Of a stretch of 64,000 nucleotides of DNA, positions 50,937 to 62,215 are shown in pieces. Each line of letters starts with the position of its first letter. Positions within the stretch are counted from its first letter, which is position 1. The notes beneath the pieces are model-generated. The model was given only the letters and a program-made list of their open reading frames with translations, searched no databases and was not told the origin of the DNA. The stretch covers positions 20,956,001 through 21,020,000 of the forward strand of contig OZ231127.1 of assembly GCA_965153355.1 (NCBI GenBank), written 5' to 3'. A program made the translations under genes and the position numbers. The DNA is from Flaccisagitta enflata. Its lineage: Eukaryota; Chaetognatha; Sagittoidea; Aphragmophora.

Positions 50937-51064
50937 ATGAAGCCGTTGCCATTCGCCAACTGATAGAAGAACATCAATCCGAACTGAAAGATCTTCACAA
51001 ACAATTGGAGCTCTCCAAGGCAGATTTGGATGTGAGCAAGACTAGCGCCGAGGAGAGCAAAAAG
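50937..51064 (+). CDS. Coiled-coil exon (about 43 codons)
   Basis: The acceptor is TTCTCTCTCTCAG. The first two bases complete the split Asp codon from the previous exon. The donor AAAAAG/GTACGT is phase 0. The product EAVAIRQLIEEHQSELKDLH, KQLELSKADLDVSKTSAEES, KK is a coiled coil. The only non-zero junction in the shared body lies just before this exon, and its phases match. Confidence 0.82.
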
Positions 51065-51494
51065 GTACGTGTGTGTGGAAGGGGAAAGGGGAGGGGAAAT
51101 TTAAAAGTTATTACATGGGTACGCCTGAAGACCATGCTGAACTTGCAGGCCTGTATATAGTTCTGCATCCCTTCCCCCGTAGGGGGGAAAATAATCAAAG
51201 GGTGGAGGTTGGGAAGGAAATTTGAGGGCGAAAAGAAGGGAAAAAAGAAAATTTAGGGAAAATAAGATTTTTGGCAGTACCAAATCATAAATACTGATCA
51301 GCAAAACACAATTTGACACTATTTAAACCTTAAACACTGTTTTATTGCTACATGGGCAAGCAAATCATTCATTTTTAATGCGTTGCGGGGAAGAAAATCA
51401 AAGGCAGGGGGGAAAATAATCAAAGATCATAGAACTACATACACCCCTGCGCTGATGAAGTAAAAATAAGCTCATTTATTTTATTTCTGTATAG
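51065..51494. other. Intron
   Basis: Rich in G/A, with the word GGGGGGAAAATAATCAAAG present twice (about 51183 and 51409). No gene is seen. Confidence 0.6.
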
Positions 51495-51620
51495 GAGGTC
51501 AATCGATTGAAGGAAGAAGTTCACAAACATCATGAACTCACGGAAAAAATGCGTCGTGACAAAGATGCTTCACAAATGGAGTTCCAGAAACACAAAGACA
51601 AAGTGGAGGCACAAGTCAGG
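51495..51620 (+). CDS. Last visible coiled-coil exon (42 codons)
   Basis: The acceptor is TTTCTGTATAG and the donor is GTCAGG/GTAGGT, phase 0 at both ends. The product is EVNRLKEEVHKHHELTEKMR, RDKDASQMEFQKHKDKVEAQ, VR. The donor shows that the gene continues, but I find no further exon that I would call before 64000. The remaining exons probably lie outside the window. Confidence 0.8.
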
Positions 51621-51879
51621 GTAGGTTAATTTTCTTCTTAAAACTACACTGGTTTTACAAAGACATCACCGAGGATAGCATAGGTCGCACTTTTCTACGG
51701 CCCTGAAAGGATAATTGCATATCGTATAACAAGGGTTTTTTTCCGCGCTCAGTTCCGTTCCTCTGGCTACATTCAGGTCCTCCTTTTCAAAATCCCACCT
51801 ACTGTTCTTTGTTTTGTCCGTCCAGATGTCTTTGTTTGTCTGTGCATTTGTCCTATGTCTGACCCACTGTTCTGTCCTT

Positions 51880-52060
51880 TTTTTCCAATTGACCTTTTGC
51901 TTCTGTCGAACCTTTAACTTGGTTATTTGTCCTTTTGTTTTGATTCGTCTGTCGGTATGTCTTTTTGGCTCCCCTACTACCCTTATGTTTGTTCGTCCAA
52001 ATGTTGGTCGGTCTAACTGTCCTTTGTCTCTCACTCTCGCCATCTGTCCTTTTTGTCTGT
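51880..52060. repeat. Dispersed repeat shared with 56446-56640
   Basis: Blocks such as CAATTGACCTTTTGCTTCTG, TTTGTCCTTTTGTTTTGATT and CTACTACCCTTATGTTTGTT occur in the same order at 56446-56640. GTCC words recall the arrays of the foldback family, and both copies lie next to foldback-family arms. Confidence 0.7.
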
Positions 52061-52129
52061 TTGCCATTTGCTTGTCTGTCCAACTGTGCCTTCGTCTGGT
52101 TCACTGTCCTATCGGTTCCACCTATTTTC

Positions 52130-52698
<569 letters not shown>

Positions 52699-52965
52699 CA
52701 GCCCCAAAAGCCGATGTCCTGTAGGACACAGGGGTGAATTTCCTTACGTCCGTCCGTCCGTACGTCCGTACGTCCCCCCCCTCCGAAGCTTCACAAGCCT
52801 CTCAGGCCTCCAACACGCCTCTCAGCCCTCAAATCTGTCCTCTCAGGCCTCCATTCCAGCCTCTCAGGCCTCAAATCCAGCCTCTCAGGCCTCAAATCCA
52901 GCCTCTCGGGCCTCAAATCCAGCCTCTCAGGCCTCAAATCCAGCCTCTGGACCCTAAACCTTTCT
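52699..52965. mobile_element. Foldback-family half element, copy v
   Basis: The arm GCCGATGTCCTGTAGGACAC is followed by TACGTCCGTCCGTCCGTACG words and a clean 21-bp array (GCCTCTCAGGCCTCAAATCC). The second arm is missing, and CT repeats begin directly after the array. Confidence 0.78.
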
Positions 52966-52983
52966 CTCTCTCCTCTCTCTCTC

Positions 52984-53054
<71 letters not shown>

Positions 53055-53106
53055 CTCTCTCTCGCTCTCTCTCTCTCGTCTCTCTCTCATTCTCTCTCTA
53101 TATATT

Positions 53107-53172
<66 letters not shown>

Positions 53173-53183
53173 TGTGTGTGTCG

Positions 53184-53277
<94 letters not shown>

Positions 53278-53278
53278 G
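52966..53278. repeat. Second (CT)n - (AT)n - (CT)n compound microsatellite
   Basis: CT to about 53098, AT to about 53170, CT to 53277. It repeats the order of the array on the other side of the half element. Confidence 0.95.
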
Positions 53279-53945
53279 ATCTTTGCGTGTCGCCCCTCGA
53301 TGTAATGGGTACTATAAAATCCTCACTTTTTATCTCCCCATCAAAGCTCGCTTTGCGACCGCTCCCCTCCAGTGCGGATTTAATCCAAATTTATATCATC
53401 TTTTTTTCTTGAAACGGCCGCTTTCTTATGTCTTTCTTATGTCTTGTGTTAGATCCGTTTTAGACTGATCCTATAGAAAGCAATACAAGAGATGGTTTTC
53501 TTTACACCTTGAATACTTTGAGAGAGTTTATACAATTATTACGAGACTATTTTTTTTTAGTTCTGCTACTTCCACACTTTAGCTGACACTACTTAATTGC
53601 AATTACTATGAAGAACATTCAACTAGGAGAGGATGATGCGAAAACAACCTTTGAATGCCGATTAACTTTGTCGTGACGGACGAACGGATTGATGAACTGA
53701 CTTGCACAGTGTTGGCAAAAAACAATGAAGTTATCGACGCGTCTACCATTGGACTTATGAGAATGGAGATAAGGCGCGATTCCCAGGCATGTCATTTCAT
53801 TCTGCCTCTAATCGTGAAACGCGGTTCTATGAGCCACTTGTTGGTCCGTCGACTAGTCTATCGGGTCTTTTAGTAGCGGCTTAGCTGTACTGCTTTGGCC
53901 ATGCCCAACCGCATGCGACTGAGGTTGCCGTGTACCCGGTATAAG
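53279..53945. other. Non-coding with one small dispersed repeat
   Basis: About 53755-53825 (GGACTTATGAGAATGGAGAT, CGATTCCCAGGCATGTCATT) resembles 58718-58790. The end (GCATGCGACTGAGGTTGCCG) resembles the tail module at 29.81 and 60.47 kb. No gene is supported. Confidence 0.45.
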
Positions 53946-54837
53946 TTACGCCCACGAGTTTCAACTGGCACTGTCTATGAGCGTCTATCTGACTGACGAC
54001 TTGTGGTGAAAGAAAGTTGGCCGATTGGAAAATAGGAAGGCGATCGTCTCGTTTATTCCATAAAAATTTCAACAACTGAAGAGAGGGGAAAAAATGAAAG
54101 GGAAAGTGGGCGTTAATTGTGATCAGCAAACGCAAAAGATAACATGAAATCGAGATAGGACACAATAAAGGACAGAAACAGCACATGACAACATGTTCAT
54201 CTTCTTCAGAGCCCATGCCACCTGATAATACCTGCCCCTGCCCCGGCCCATCCCATTAAATTCATCCATATCATCCCTATAGCAAGCTGATCGGACAAGC
54301 GATAAAACCATACTAAAATCCGGCGATAAAAATGCAAAAGGGCAAAAGACAAAAATAACAGACCGGAAAACAAGATAAAAACAACGTTAATAAAAGCAGA
54401 AACACGTCTATAAAACTTACTTTTAGGCCCACTTTCGTTGGTTTCAACCCACAGTCTGTCGATGTCAAATTAACGTTAATTGTCCGTTCATTAGTTTATC
54501 TGCAATAAAAAGATGAGAGATTATTGAAATTAGTGAATTCCAAGGGCGCATTCAAACGATCATAAAAATCAATCAATCACTTTAAGAAGCGATGCCATAA
54601 TTAAATAAAATCAATCAATCCAAAATTGGATGATACGAAAGACGAGTTAGCATTATATTGCCTACGTAGTAAAAACAAATGGCACAAAATCAAGGCGCAA
54701 CATAGTTACCATCTAGCGTTCAATATAAAAAATGGCAAGAAACAAAAGACACGGGCATCGAATAGTAGAGAAAGAGAAAAAGCAAAAAGAGCAAAAGAGA
54801 CAGAAGGCACACACACCTAGGGACGGACAGACATACA
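53946..54837. repeat. 0.9-kb dispersed repeat, first copy
   Basis: It begins TTACGCCCACGAGTTTCAAC and ends GGACAGACATACATTTCTAA. The same sequence spans 57471-58378 with small differences. Small ORFs within it are not kept intact between copies, so it appears non-coding. Confidence 0.85.
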
Positions 54838-55822
54838 TTTCTAACATTCTGCCCCATTTTGGAATTTACGAATTTCAAAATCCCGACACCTAGTTTCCAG
54901 TCGAAACCCTACTAAAAACTGATACTACCTTCCTTAAAAAAATTTACATAGACACAACTCCTGCCCTCCCCGTCCACGCCTCTTACATCCCCATAACTAT
55001 CGGGAAGATCGCGACTGCTACGAATGATGATTCCCGTCCGGAAAGGATCCACCACCAGCAAATTTACTTTGATCAATGGCAGCGGATGGAGACGGCGACG
55101 AAAGAGTGAGCGCCCGTTCTGAAAAAAGGATTAAAGGGAAGGGGGGGAAAGAGCGGGCCTAGGAGCACTCCAAGCCTGGGATTTGACTTGAGAGTGGAAA
55201 ATGATAAGTGGGGGCATACTACTAAAACATGTCATACGAAAGTATTCGTAATAATGACTAAAAAGACCATGTCTAAAACAAACACAACAAAAATGTACAT
55301 GTTCCAAAGAACCAAACAAAACAAGACAAAATTAAATAAATTACTAACTATATAATAAAAGCGAGATCTGTTGAATGAAAGAGAATTAGTAAGCATCATG
55401 GAGGCAGCCACATCACCTGCTTCTCCATTACAGAGACGAGCGGGTCATTCCGGCTCAACACCTCGTCAGCTCGTGGGCGAAGAGCGATGAACGATGTCGT
55501 CAACGGCGACCGCATCGAAAGGCGCAGGTGGTGCAGCCGTCTGAGAGTGAATCCTCCCCGAAGGGGAGGAAAAGAAAGAGAAAGAACAGGGGCAGATTGA
55601 TTAGTAAAGTTCTTATCGTACACAGATTCAAATTTACAACAAAAACTCAACACTCAACCCTTCCCAAACCGCAGTAGCACGCGGGCGTTTTTCGCCCAGG
55701 CAGGCGGGCGTCATTCCCACGCCCAGGTGCGCCCGACTTGGCCGGCCTGTCCATCGATGGGATGAGGATGTGATGGTGGAATTTAGGACGCACAGCGGAC
55801 GCGTTGAGGTTGATTTGAGGTT
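54838..55822. other. Non-coding stretch
   Basis: A GC-rich patch at 55670-55800 (GGCGGGCGTCATTCCCACGC) has open frames on the minus strand but no recognisable protein. Otherwise AT-rich. No gene is called. Confidence 0.4.
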
Positions 55823-55954
55823 CAATTGATGAATTAGACTTCTTGTCCTTTTCTCATTTGTGTTTCCGACTGATGAAGAACAGAGAAGTGTTCGAAAGTT
55901 TTCGGTAAATAAGAATTTTCATTTATTGATCTTATCATGTCTAATTCATCAATT
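55823..55954 (+). other. Inverted repeat enclosing a hammerhead-like core
   Basis: AATTGATGAATTAGAC (55824-55839) is the exact inverse of GTCTAATTCATCAATT (55939-55954). Between them, CTGATGA at 55870, a GAACA/TGTTC stem with loop GAGAAG (55878-55893) and GAAA at 55894 reproduce the CUGAUGA-stem II-GAAA order of hammerhead ribozymes. One extra A lies before stem II, and I cannot draw convincing stems I and III. It may be a decayed ribozyme of a Penelope-like or other retroelement, or chance. Confidence 0.3.
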
Positions 55955-56109
55955 ATTCTAAGAAAAGACTAAGATAGTTAAATATCATTTTTGATACAAT
56001 TCAATCCTTGAGATAAATAGAAATAACTTGTAATCAATTGCGATTTCTTGGCGGAGTCTCGGCAACCGAGCTTCACTTGAGAAAATTTCTCATCCTCAGA
56101 GGATTTTTT

Positions 56110-56240
56110 CTGAAGGGACATTTTTGAAGGACATTTTTAAGGACATTTTGAAGGGACATTTTGAAGGGACATTTCTAGTTGGGGTCATTTTTGAAGGGAC
56201 ATTTCTAGAAAGGGACAATACGTGAGATTGAAAGGACATT
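56110..56240. repeat. GAAGGGACATTTT tandem repeat
   Basis: Seven or so imperfect units of about 14-20 bp. Confidence 0.85.
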
Positions 56241-56249
56241 TTGGTACCA

Positions 56250-56860
56250 AACTCTAAGGTTTCAAATCACAGCCTAAAGGCTTTAATCCTAATGTCTATG
56301 CTCAAATTCAAGCCTAAAGCTTCAAAACTTACTAAGCATAGGTCATCGGCTCCTTCGGGGCCGCTGCCCCTCTCACCATCACACACCCACATTTACTCAC
56401 ATAGGGGCAACGGGTACCGCTGACCATCTAACGCTTTTGCGACTATTTTCAATTGACCTTTTGTTTCTGTCGAACCTTTGATTTGGTGATTTGTCCTTTT
56501 GTTTTGATTCGTCTGTCGGTAGTTCCTTTTGTCCGTTCTCTGTTCTTTTGGCTTTCCTACTACCCTTATGTTTGTTCGTCCAAATTTTGGTTAGTCTAAC
56601 TGTCCTTTGTCTCTCACTCTCTCCTTCTGTCCTTTTTGGGCAGCGTTCCCTGAGGGGTCGATGACTATGCCACACATGGGGAATTTTCTTCTCCTCCTCT
56701 TTACTCACCGCACCCCCCCCCAGCTCAGAGGCCCAAATTCTAGTCCCGAGACCCAAATCCCAGTCTCGTGGGCCATATCCTATCCAAAAGGCCCAAATCC
56801 TAGTCTCAAGGCCCAAATCCCAGCTTTGATATCCAAATCTCATCTTTTAGGCGACGTTCG
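56250..56860. mobile_element. Foldback-family fragments, copy vi
   Basis: The arm at 56338-56430 (TCCTTCGGGGCCGCTGCCCC; GGGGCAACGGGTACCGCTGA) is followed by the dispersed repeat 56446-56640. A diverged arm (GGGCAGCGTTCCCTGAGGGG) and a degenerate array (AGGCCCAAATCCTAGTCTC) then run to 56860. Confidence 0.6.
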
Positions 56861-57200
56861 CATCCTTGGAGTCGGAGCGCCGGCAACATTGTCACGGGCG
56901 GCGTGGGTGTCAGTTGGGAGACTATTCCATGAGAATTCATTGACGGGCTCTTCTCCTTTGCTATTCCCAATGTCATTATGCATCATGGCTTACCAAAGAA
57001 ATGGGCGTTGAAGGAAAAAACCTCTGATAAGCCACGATCAAAGAAACGCATGGAGTCTCATTCTCGTGCCGGGATTCGATTTCAAAGAAGACGCCGCGAA
57101 TCGAAGAGGGTCGCCGGGCATCGGTGCCGAGCGCCATTTGTCTTGGTATACGATATAAAGTCGTGACCATGTCCCGCGGCCGTGTCGAGCGCCATCCGAT

Positions 57201-57404
57201 TCACAGGCGGCGTTGCCGGTCGCTCGCTCCGGTAGTAGAAACGGCGCTTGCAAAGGCGCCGGCATCCTTCCATTTCCGCAGTGATGTCAGTATTGGGCGC
57301 GCAGAACGCATTCGACTCGACACTGATTCAAACCGGCGAGATACACGCAGGATGACGCTAGCCAGCCGAGACGGTGGAGCCGCCAGCATGCGCGCGGCTG
57401 CCAT
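57201..57404 (-). CDS. Candidate small ORF or first exon in a GC-rich island (67 codons)
   Basis: Minus strand, ATG at 57404-57402, stop at 57203-57201. MAAARMLAAPPSRLASVILR and the following RRFESVSSRMRSARP are Arg/Ala/Ser-rich and almost free of acidic residues, like a mitochondrial targeting peptide. KWKDAGAFASAVSTTGASDR ends the frame. The plus strand is also open for 112 codons (57124-57462), so this may simply reflect GC-rich composition. The island (56860-57470) is unlike its AT-rich neighbours. No function is assigned. Confidence 0.25.
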   Translation of the reverse strand: MAAARMLAAPPSRLASVILRVSRRFESVSSRMRSARPILTSLRKWKDAGAFASAVSTTGASDRQRRL

Positions 57405-57470
57405 TGTCCACCTCGCTGGAGGTCGTAAGATGAAAGAATCGAAATGCTTTTTAAATTGTTGAAATATAGT

Positions 57471-58378
57471 TACGCCCACGAGCTACAACTGGCACTGTCT
57501 ATGAGCGCCTATCTGACTGACGACATATGGTGAAAGAAAGTTGGCCGATTGAAAATAGGAAGGCGATCGTCTCGTTTATTCCATAAAAATTTCAACAACT
57601 GAAGAGAGGGGAAAAAAACGAAAGGTATAGCACTTGTGATCAGCAACTAGTGATAACATGGAAATCGAGAAGGACACACTAAAGGACAGAAACAGCACAT
57701 GACAACATGCTCACCTTCAGAGCCTCCATGCCACCTGATGTAATACTCTGCCCCTGCCCCTGCCCATCCCAATAAATTCATCCATATCATCCCTATAGTA
57801 AGCTGATCGGGCAAGCGAGAAAAAACCATACTAAAATCAAGTGATAAAAATGCAAAAAGGCAAAAGACAAAAATAACAGACCGGAAAACAAGATAAAAAC
57901 AACGTTAATAAAAGCAGAAACACGTCTATAAAACTTACTTTTAGGCCCACTTTCGTTGGTTTCAACCCACAGTCTGTCGATGTCAAATTAACGTTAATTG
58001 TCCGTTCATTAGTTTATCTGCAATAAAAAGATGAGAGATTATTGAAATTAGTGAATTCCAAGGGCGCATTCAAACGATCATAAAAATCAATCAATCACTT
58101 TAAGAAGCGATGCCATAATTAAATAAAATCAATCAATCCAAAAATTGGATGATACGAAAGACGAGTTACGTATATTTGCCTACGTAGTAAAAACAAATGG
58201 CACAAAATCAAGGCGCAACCATATGGTTACCCATCTAGCGTTCAATATAAAAAATGGCAAGAAACAAAAGACACGGGCATCGAATAGTAGAGAAAGAGAA
58301 AAAGCCAAAAGCACGCAAAAGAGACAGAAGGCACACACACCTAAGAGACGGACAGACATACATTTCTAACACCCGGCC
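57471..58378. repeat. 0.9-kb dispersed repeat, second copy
   Basis: Direct repeat of 53946-54837. It is followed at once by CCCGGCCTTGTTCTTC, which resembles the tail module seen elsewhere. Confidence 0.85.
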
Positions 58379-58950
58379 TTGTTCTTCTCGTTTGAGTCAA
58401 GAAAGAAAATCATAAAATATGAGTTGCCAGTCCTTATGTTTTTCCGTCTGTATGTCAATGTGGTAAAAACGCGATCGATTCATCGTTGAGAAAAAGAAAA
58501 AAAAACTATTATCAGGCTTACGCACCTGATAGAAAAAGAAAAGTATGGAAAAAAAGTTAAAAAGAGAGCGAGCGACGTGGACAATTTTTCAGGGTATAGA
58601 AAAAGAAAAATTGGTTCTCGGTTTCTGACGCACGCGACATTCGAAATTCCAATCATGCCAAGTCTTCATTTTATTCGGAAGTCAGCGGAAGGAGCTCTTT
58701 CTCAAGGAAAGAGGGACTAATGAGAATTGAGATGAGGCACGATTCCAAGGCCTGTCATTGCATTCCGCATCTCATAAAGGGGAGAAAGGATGGGATTATG
58801 TTCGGTTGGGTTGGTGTTGATTCATAAAGATGATGTGGATGGCTGCCTTACCCGAGGGTTTTCTCTGTACTAAGAACGCCAAACAGCGCGTATGTCAATT
58901 TTACGTTATCAACTGCCTTCATGGTCTGTGTTGTTCGTCGTTCTTTCTTT
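58379..58950. other. Non-coding, with one flank of a short direct repeat
   Basis: About 58810-58920 (GGTGTTGATTCATAAAGATG, CTTACCCGAGGG) recurs at about 59468-59575 on the other side of the foldback element. Confidence 0.6.
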
Positions 58951-59460
58951 GGGCAGCGGCCCCGAAGGGGACGATGTCCTGTAGGACACAGGGGACTACT
59001 CTTCGCTTGTTTGTTGGTTTGTTTATCGGTTTGTCCCCCCCAGGCCCTCTCAGGCCTGCAATCTGCCCTCTGAGGGCCTAAAATCTACCCTCTCAGGCCT
59101 GAAATCTGCTCTCTCAGGTCCTTCATCTGTCCTTTCTGGCCTGAAACTTGCCCTCTCAGGCCTTGAATCTGCCCTGTCAGGCCGGAAATCTGCTCTCTCA
59201 GGCTTTAAATCTGCCCTCTCAGATTTCAGGCCTGAGAGTGCAGATGAAAGGCCTTAGAGGGCAAATTTCAGGCCTGAGATGGCCTGGGGGGACAGACGGA
59301 TAGACGGACGAATGAATGAACAAATGGAAGTCTCCTGTGTTCTACAGGACATCGTACCCTTAGGGGCCGCTGCCCTGCTTCCTCTCATTCTGATTCACAA
59401 CCATGCAAAGCAGGGCAACGGGTTTCGCTGACCACATATTGCCCTTGGGCGACTGGTTGA
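58951..59460. mobile_element. Foldback-like minisatellite element, copy vii (complete)
   Basis: The left arm is GGGCAGCGGCCCCGAAGGGG, ACGATGTCCTGTAGGACACA, then TTCGCTTGTTTGTTGG words. 21-bp units (CCTCTCAGGCCTGAAATCTG) run to about 59220 and then turn over to AGATTTCAGGCCTGAGAGTG. The right arm has GGACGAATGAATGAAC, CTGTGTTCTACAGGACATCG, AGGGGCCGCTGCCCTGCTTC and CAACGGGTTTCGCTGACCAC. It is the clearest example of the family. Confidence 0.85.
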
Positions 59461-59811
59461 TATATGGTGTTGATTCATGAATATGAAGGATGTGGATGTC
59501 TAACTTACCCGAGGGCTATTCTAGTCTAAAGAACACCATACAGCACGTGTGTCGCTTAAACACTGTCAGCTAGAGATCATCGACACCAGCTAAAAACGAA
59601 TTAGTTATCAAAAGTTTCGTTTCCCTTAAATGTCTTCTTATAAGTTTCGACATCGTCACTGCTAAACGTCATTGCTGTCATGCTACTTCCATTTCGTTTC
59701 TGCATTGTGCAGCAGACTGTAAAACATGTTTTTTTTTTTAGATTTGGTTCCCTCTCAGTCTCAGTCGACATATGTCACTGATATATGCTTTGAGAATTAA
59801 CACAGGATGTA
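59461..59811. other. Non-coding, with second flank of a short direct repeat
   Basis: About 59468-59575 matches 58810-58920. The rest is unremarkable. Confidence 0.55.
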
Positions 59812-59870
59812 TGAATGAATGAATGAGTAAATGAATGAATGAAGTGAATGAATGAATGAAAGAATGATAA
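59812..59870. repeat. (GAAT)n microsatellite
   Basis: About 14 GAAT/GAAA units. Confidence 0.92.
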
Positions 59871-59983
59871 GCTTGTAACATTTTTCCTTTATGTGCATGT
59901 TTTAGAAGGATAAAAACGAACGGACTAGAAGAGAATCTTGTCAGTGAGCAAGAAAAAAAAATTGTAGGTGATCCTGGATTGAG

Positions 59984-60158
<175 letters not shown>

Positions 60159-60361
60159 GAATATAAAAATTGAAAAATGAAAAGTCTGTCTCACTCTTTC
60201 TCTTTCTTTTTCTTTACCTTTTCCTTTGTCTGTCAGTCAGTAGGTCGTGACGGTTTTTGACCATGATGTCGAGTGAGCGACACCAAGGGGTATGACTGTC
60301 GATTCCGACAGTCACGACATAAGTTCTCCCAACTCTACTGTCAGCCGCCCTCATTGTTTTT

Positions 60362-60460
60362 AGTCGCGGACACTCGACTCTACAGGCCACTTTTCGGTCA
60401 GTCTGTCGGTCCGTCAGTCTTTTTTTGAGGTTTTCCGCTCCAGCCCAACCGTCCGCGACT
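60362..60460. mobile_element. Hairpin-headed short TIR element, shortest copy (99 bp)
   Basis: It starts AGTCGCGGAC and ends GTCCGCGACT, a perfect 10-bp inverted pair. The head AGTCGCGGACACTCGACT can fold (AGTCG with CGACT). TCAGTCTGTCGGTCCGTCAG forms the tetramer array. It is a minimal form of the 11964 and 63455 family. Confidence 0.7.
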
Positions 60461-61426
60461 AATGCTGCCGTGTCTACGGCCTTGTTGTTCAACGTCCTTT
60501 GATATATGGTAGCTCCATCCTCCATAGATCCCTTCGATCCATTGTTAGAGACGCCGAATTAGGTTTCGGGCGCTTAAATTTATTGCACCACATAATATGT
60601 AGAACATTGGCCATAAAAAGACCCGCTGCGAGATCCATGAGTTTATCATCCGATGACATGGAAAACAAAACCGCGCGCCACTGTATTTGATAATGATAGT
60701 CCTTTCAATTCATATACAAATTAATCCAGACGCATGGATCTTCCACACTTTCATTAAAACCAAATGTTGAAAAAAAACTTCCATTTTCCACGATCCTCTA
60801 GTAATTATAACGGCACATTCCCCAATTGGCTTCCGGAGGTCGTGTTAATTTCCGGTGTCGAGTCTGCCTGGCGGTCGGCGGCCAAAATCATGTTCCCTCA
60901 TTTCATGATTTGGTGCAAAGGTTGCCCTAAACTCTGCCCCAACTTTTCTCTCTTTTAACGTGCATGCTATACCTTTCTCGGCAACAAGAGTTCCATTCCG
61001 TCGTCTTCCTTTTCTGGGTATTTCTGTAACACTACGAAACTTTCAGTCTCGTATGTATTTTTCTCCTAATCTCCCTTTCCGTCGCGAACTTAATGATGTA
61101 AAAAGTCTTATTCTGAAGCCGACTTCTTCTCATTTTTGTGGTCACTTTTTGGTTGGAAAGTCTCATCGACAAGAGAAAAAGAGCGATTCCATCGGTTTGT
61201 CAGTTTTGAAAAAAAAAAGAAAATTCTGATGGAAAACAGACCTGAACAAAAAGGGGGAAATTTTTTCTCTCTGTACGAATCGTCTCATTCTCAAGGATTA
61301 TGAATAAGCAATGAATGGAATTTTGCTTCAACGCTGCACGGGTAAATTCTGCCGCGCAGCACTCGCTTGGATAAACACATATCTTCAAGCAACTCTGTTT
61401 TGAGACGGGGGCGAAATTATGAGAAT
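60461..61426. other. Mostly unique sequence, no supported gene
   Basis: The start (TGCCGTGTCTACGGCCTTGT) is the tail module seen elsewhere. The remainder has several short open frames without splice support. It could be upstream sequence of the candidate exon at 61427. Confidence 0.4.
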
Positions 61427-61495
61427 ATGTATGAAGCGGCTTCTTACCGACGCGGCACATACGCTGCCTCAGCCGCTGCCACCGCCTCCGCTGCC
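61427..61495 (+). CDS. Candidate short first exon MYEAAS (23 codons)
   Basis: The ATG at 61427 opens MYEAASYRRGTYAASAAATA then SAA, ending GCTGCC before GTAAGC in phase 0. That phase equals the other junctions of the scaffold-like gene, so it might be yet another alternative first exon. It could also belong to a different gene. The Ala-rich composition and short length make it weak. Confidence 0.3.
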
Positions 61496-61542
61496 GTAAG
61501 CGTCAGTGAATGTGAGAAAATCAAATTACGCGCACGCGACAG

Positions 61543-61552
61543 NNNNNNNNNN
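61543..61552. other. Scaffold gap (10 N)
   Basis: Ten N bases, with CT/CCTC-rich sequence beginning directly after. Confidence 1.
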
Positions 61553-61869
61553 GACACCTCTCCTCCCCCCCTCTCTCCCTCCTCTCCCTTAGCTCCCTCT
61601 CCCCACTTGCCGGCAGAGTAGAACCAGTCATCAGGAGATTAGCCAGAATCTCATTTATCAGCCACGAACAGTCATTAATATTTAATTCACCTCTTACTCT
61701 TTTCATTTGTTTGATTTCTATTATTCTTACTAGTCTTGTTGTTTAAATTTCATAGCTATATTTATATTGTCATATTGATGATCATTTGATGGTTTTATTT
61801 CACTTTGATGGTCTCAACTGTGGTTAGTTTGATGTGTTTGGAGGATATGATTATACTTAAAGGAAATCC
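61553..61869. other. Non-coding, CCTC-rich at its start
   Basis: CCTCTCCTCCCC-type sequence to about 61605, then AT-rich sequence. No gene is seen. Confidence 0.5.
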
Positions 61870-61990
61870 ATTTTCCACTCCTTACTTGCCACTCCACTCC
61901 CCACTTGCCACTCCACTCCCCACTTGCCACTGCCCACTTGCCACTCCCCACTCCACTTGCCACTACTCGCTGCTCCCAACTACCTACTAA
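61870..61990. repeat. CACTCCCCACTTGC minisatellite
   Basis: Imperfect 14-17 bp units. A related CCACTGCCCACTCC array lies at 63080-63265. Confidence 0.85.
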
Positions 61991-62215
61991 TGTCCTAATT
62001 CTAGTTGCAGGAAATTAGGAATATAACTGATAATATCCTAGTCCAGGTTTTACAATACCCTTCAAGCTTCGGTTTGCGCCGCTTCAATGACGATTTCGCC
62101 TGCAGTTTCATTTTAACATTTGGACCTCGCTATTCTCTTCGCATCCCATCTTAGCATCTTTCCAACTCCTTATCCTATCTCATCTTCGCGTCATCATGGA
62201 AATAGGTAAAAGATA

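Noticed and set aside
54626-54820. 64-codon ORF in the 0.9-kb repeat (also 58145-58369)
   Set aside because: The frame differs between the two copies through small indels, as expected of non-coding repeat sequence.
60230-60330. Possible tRNA-like fold around TGACCATGATGTCGAGTGAGCG
   Set aside because: I could not assign A and B boxes with a proper cloverleaf. Local inverted words (GTCGATTCCGAC) explain the impression.
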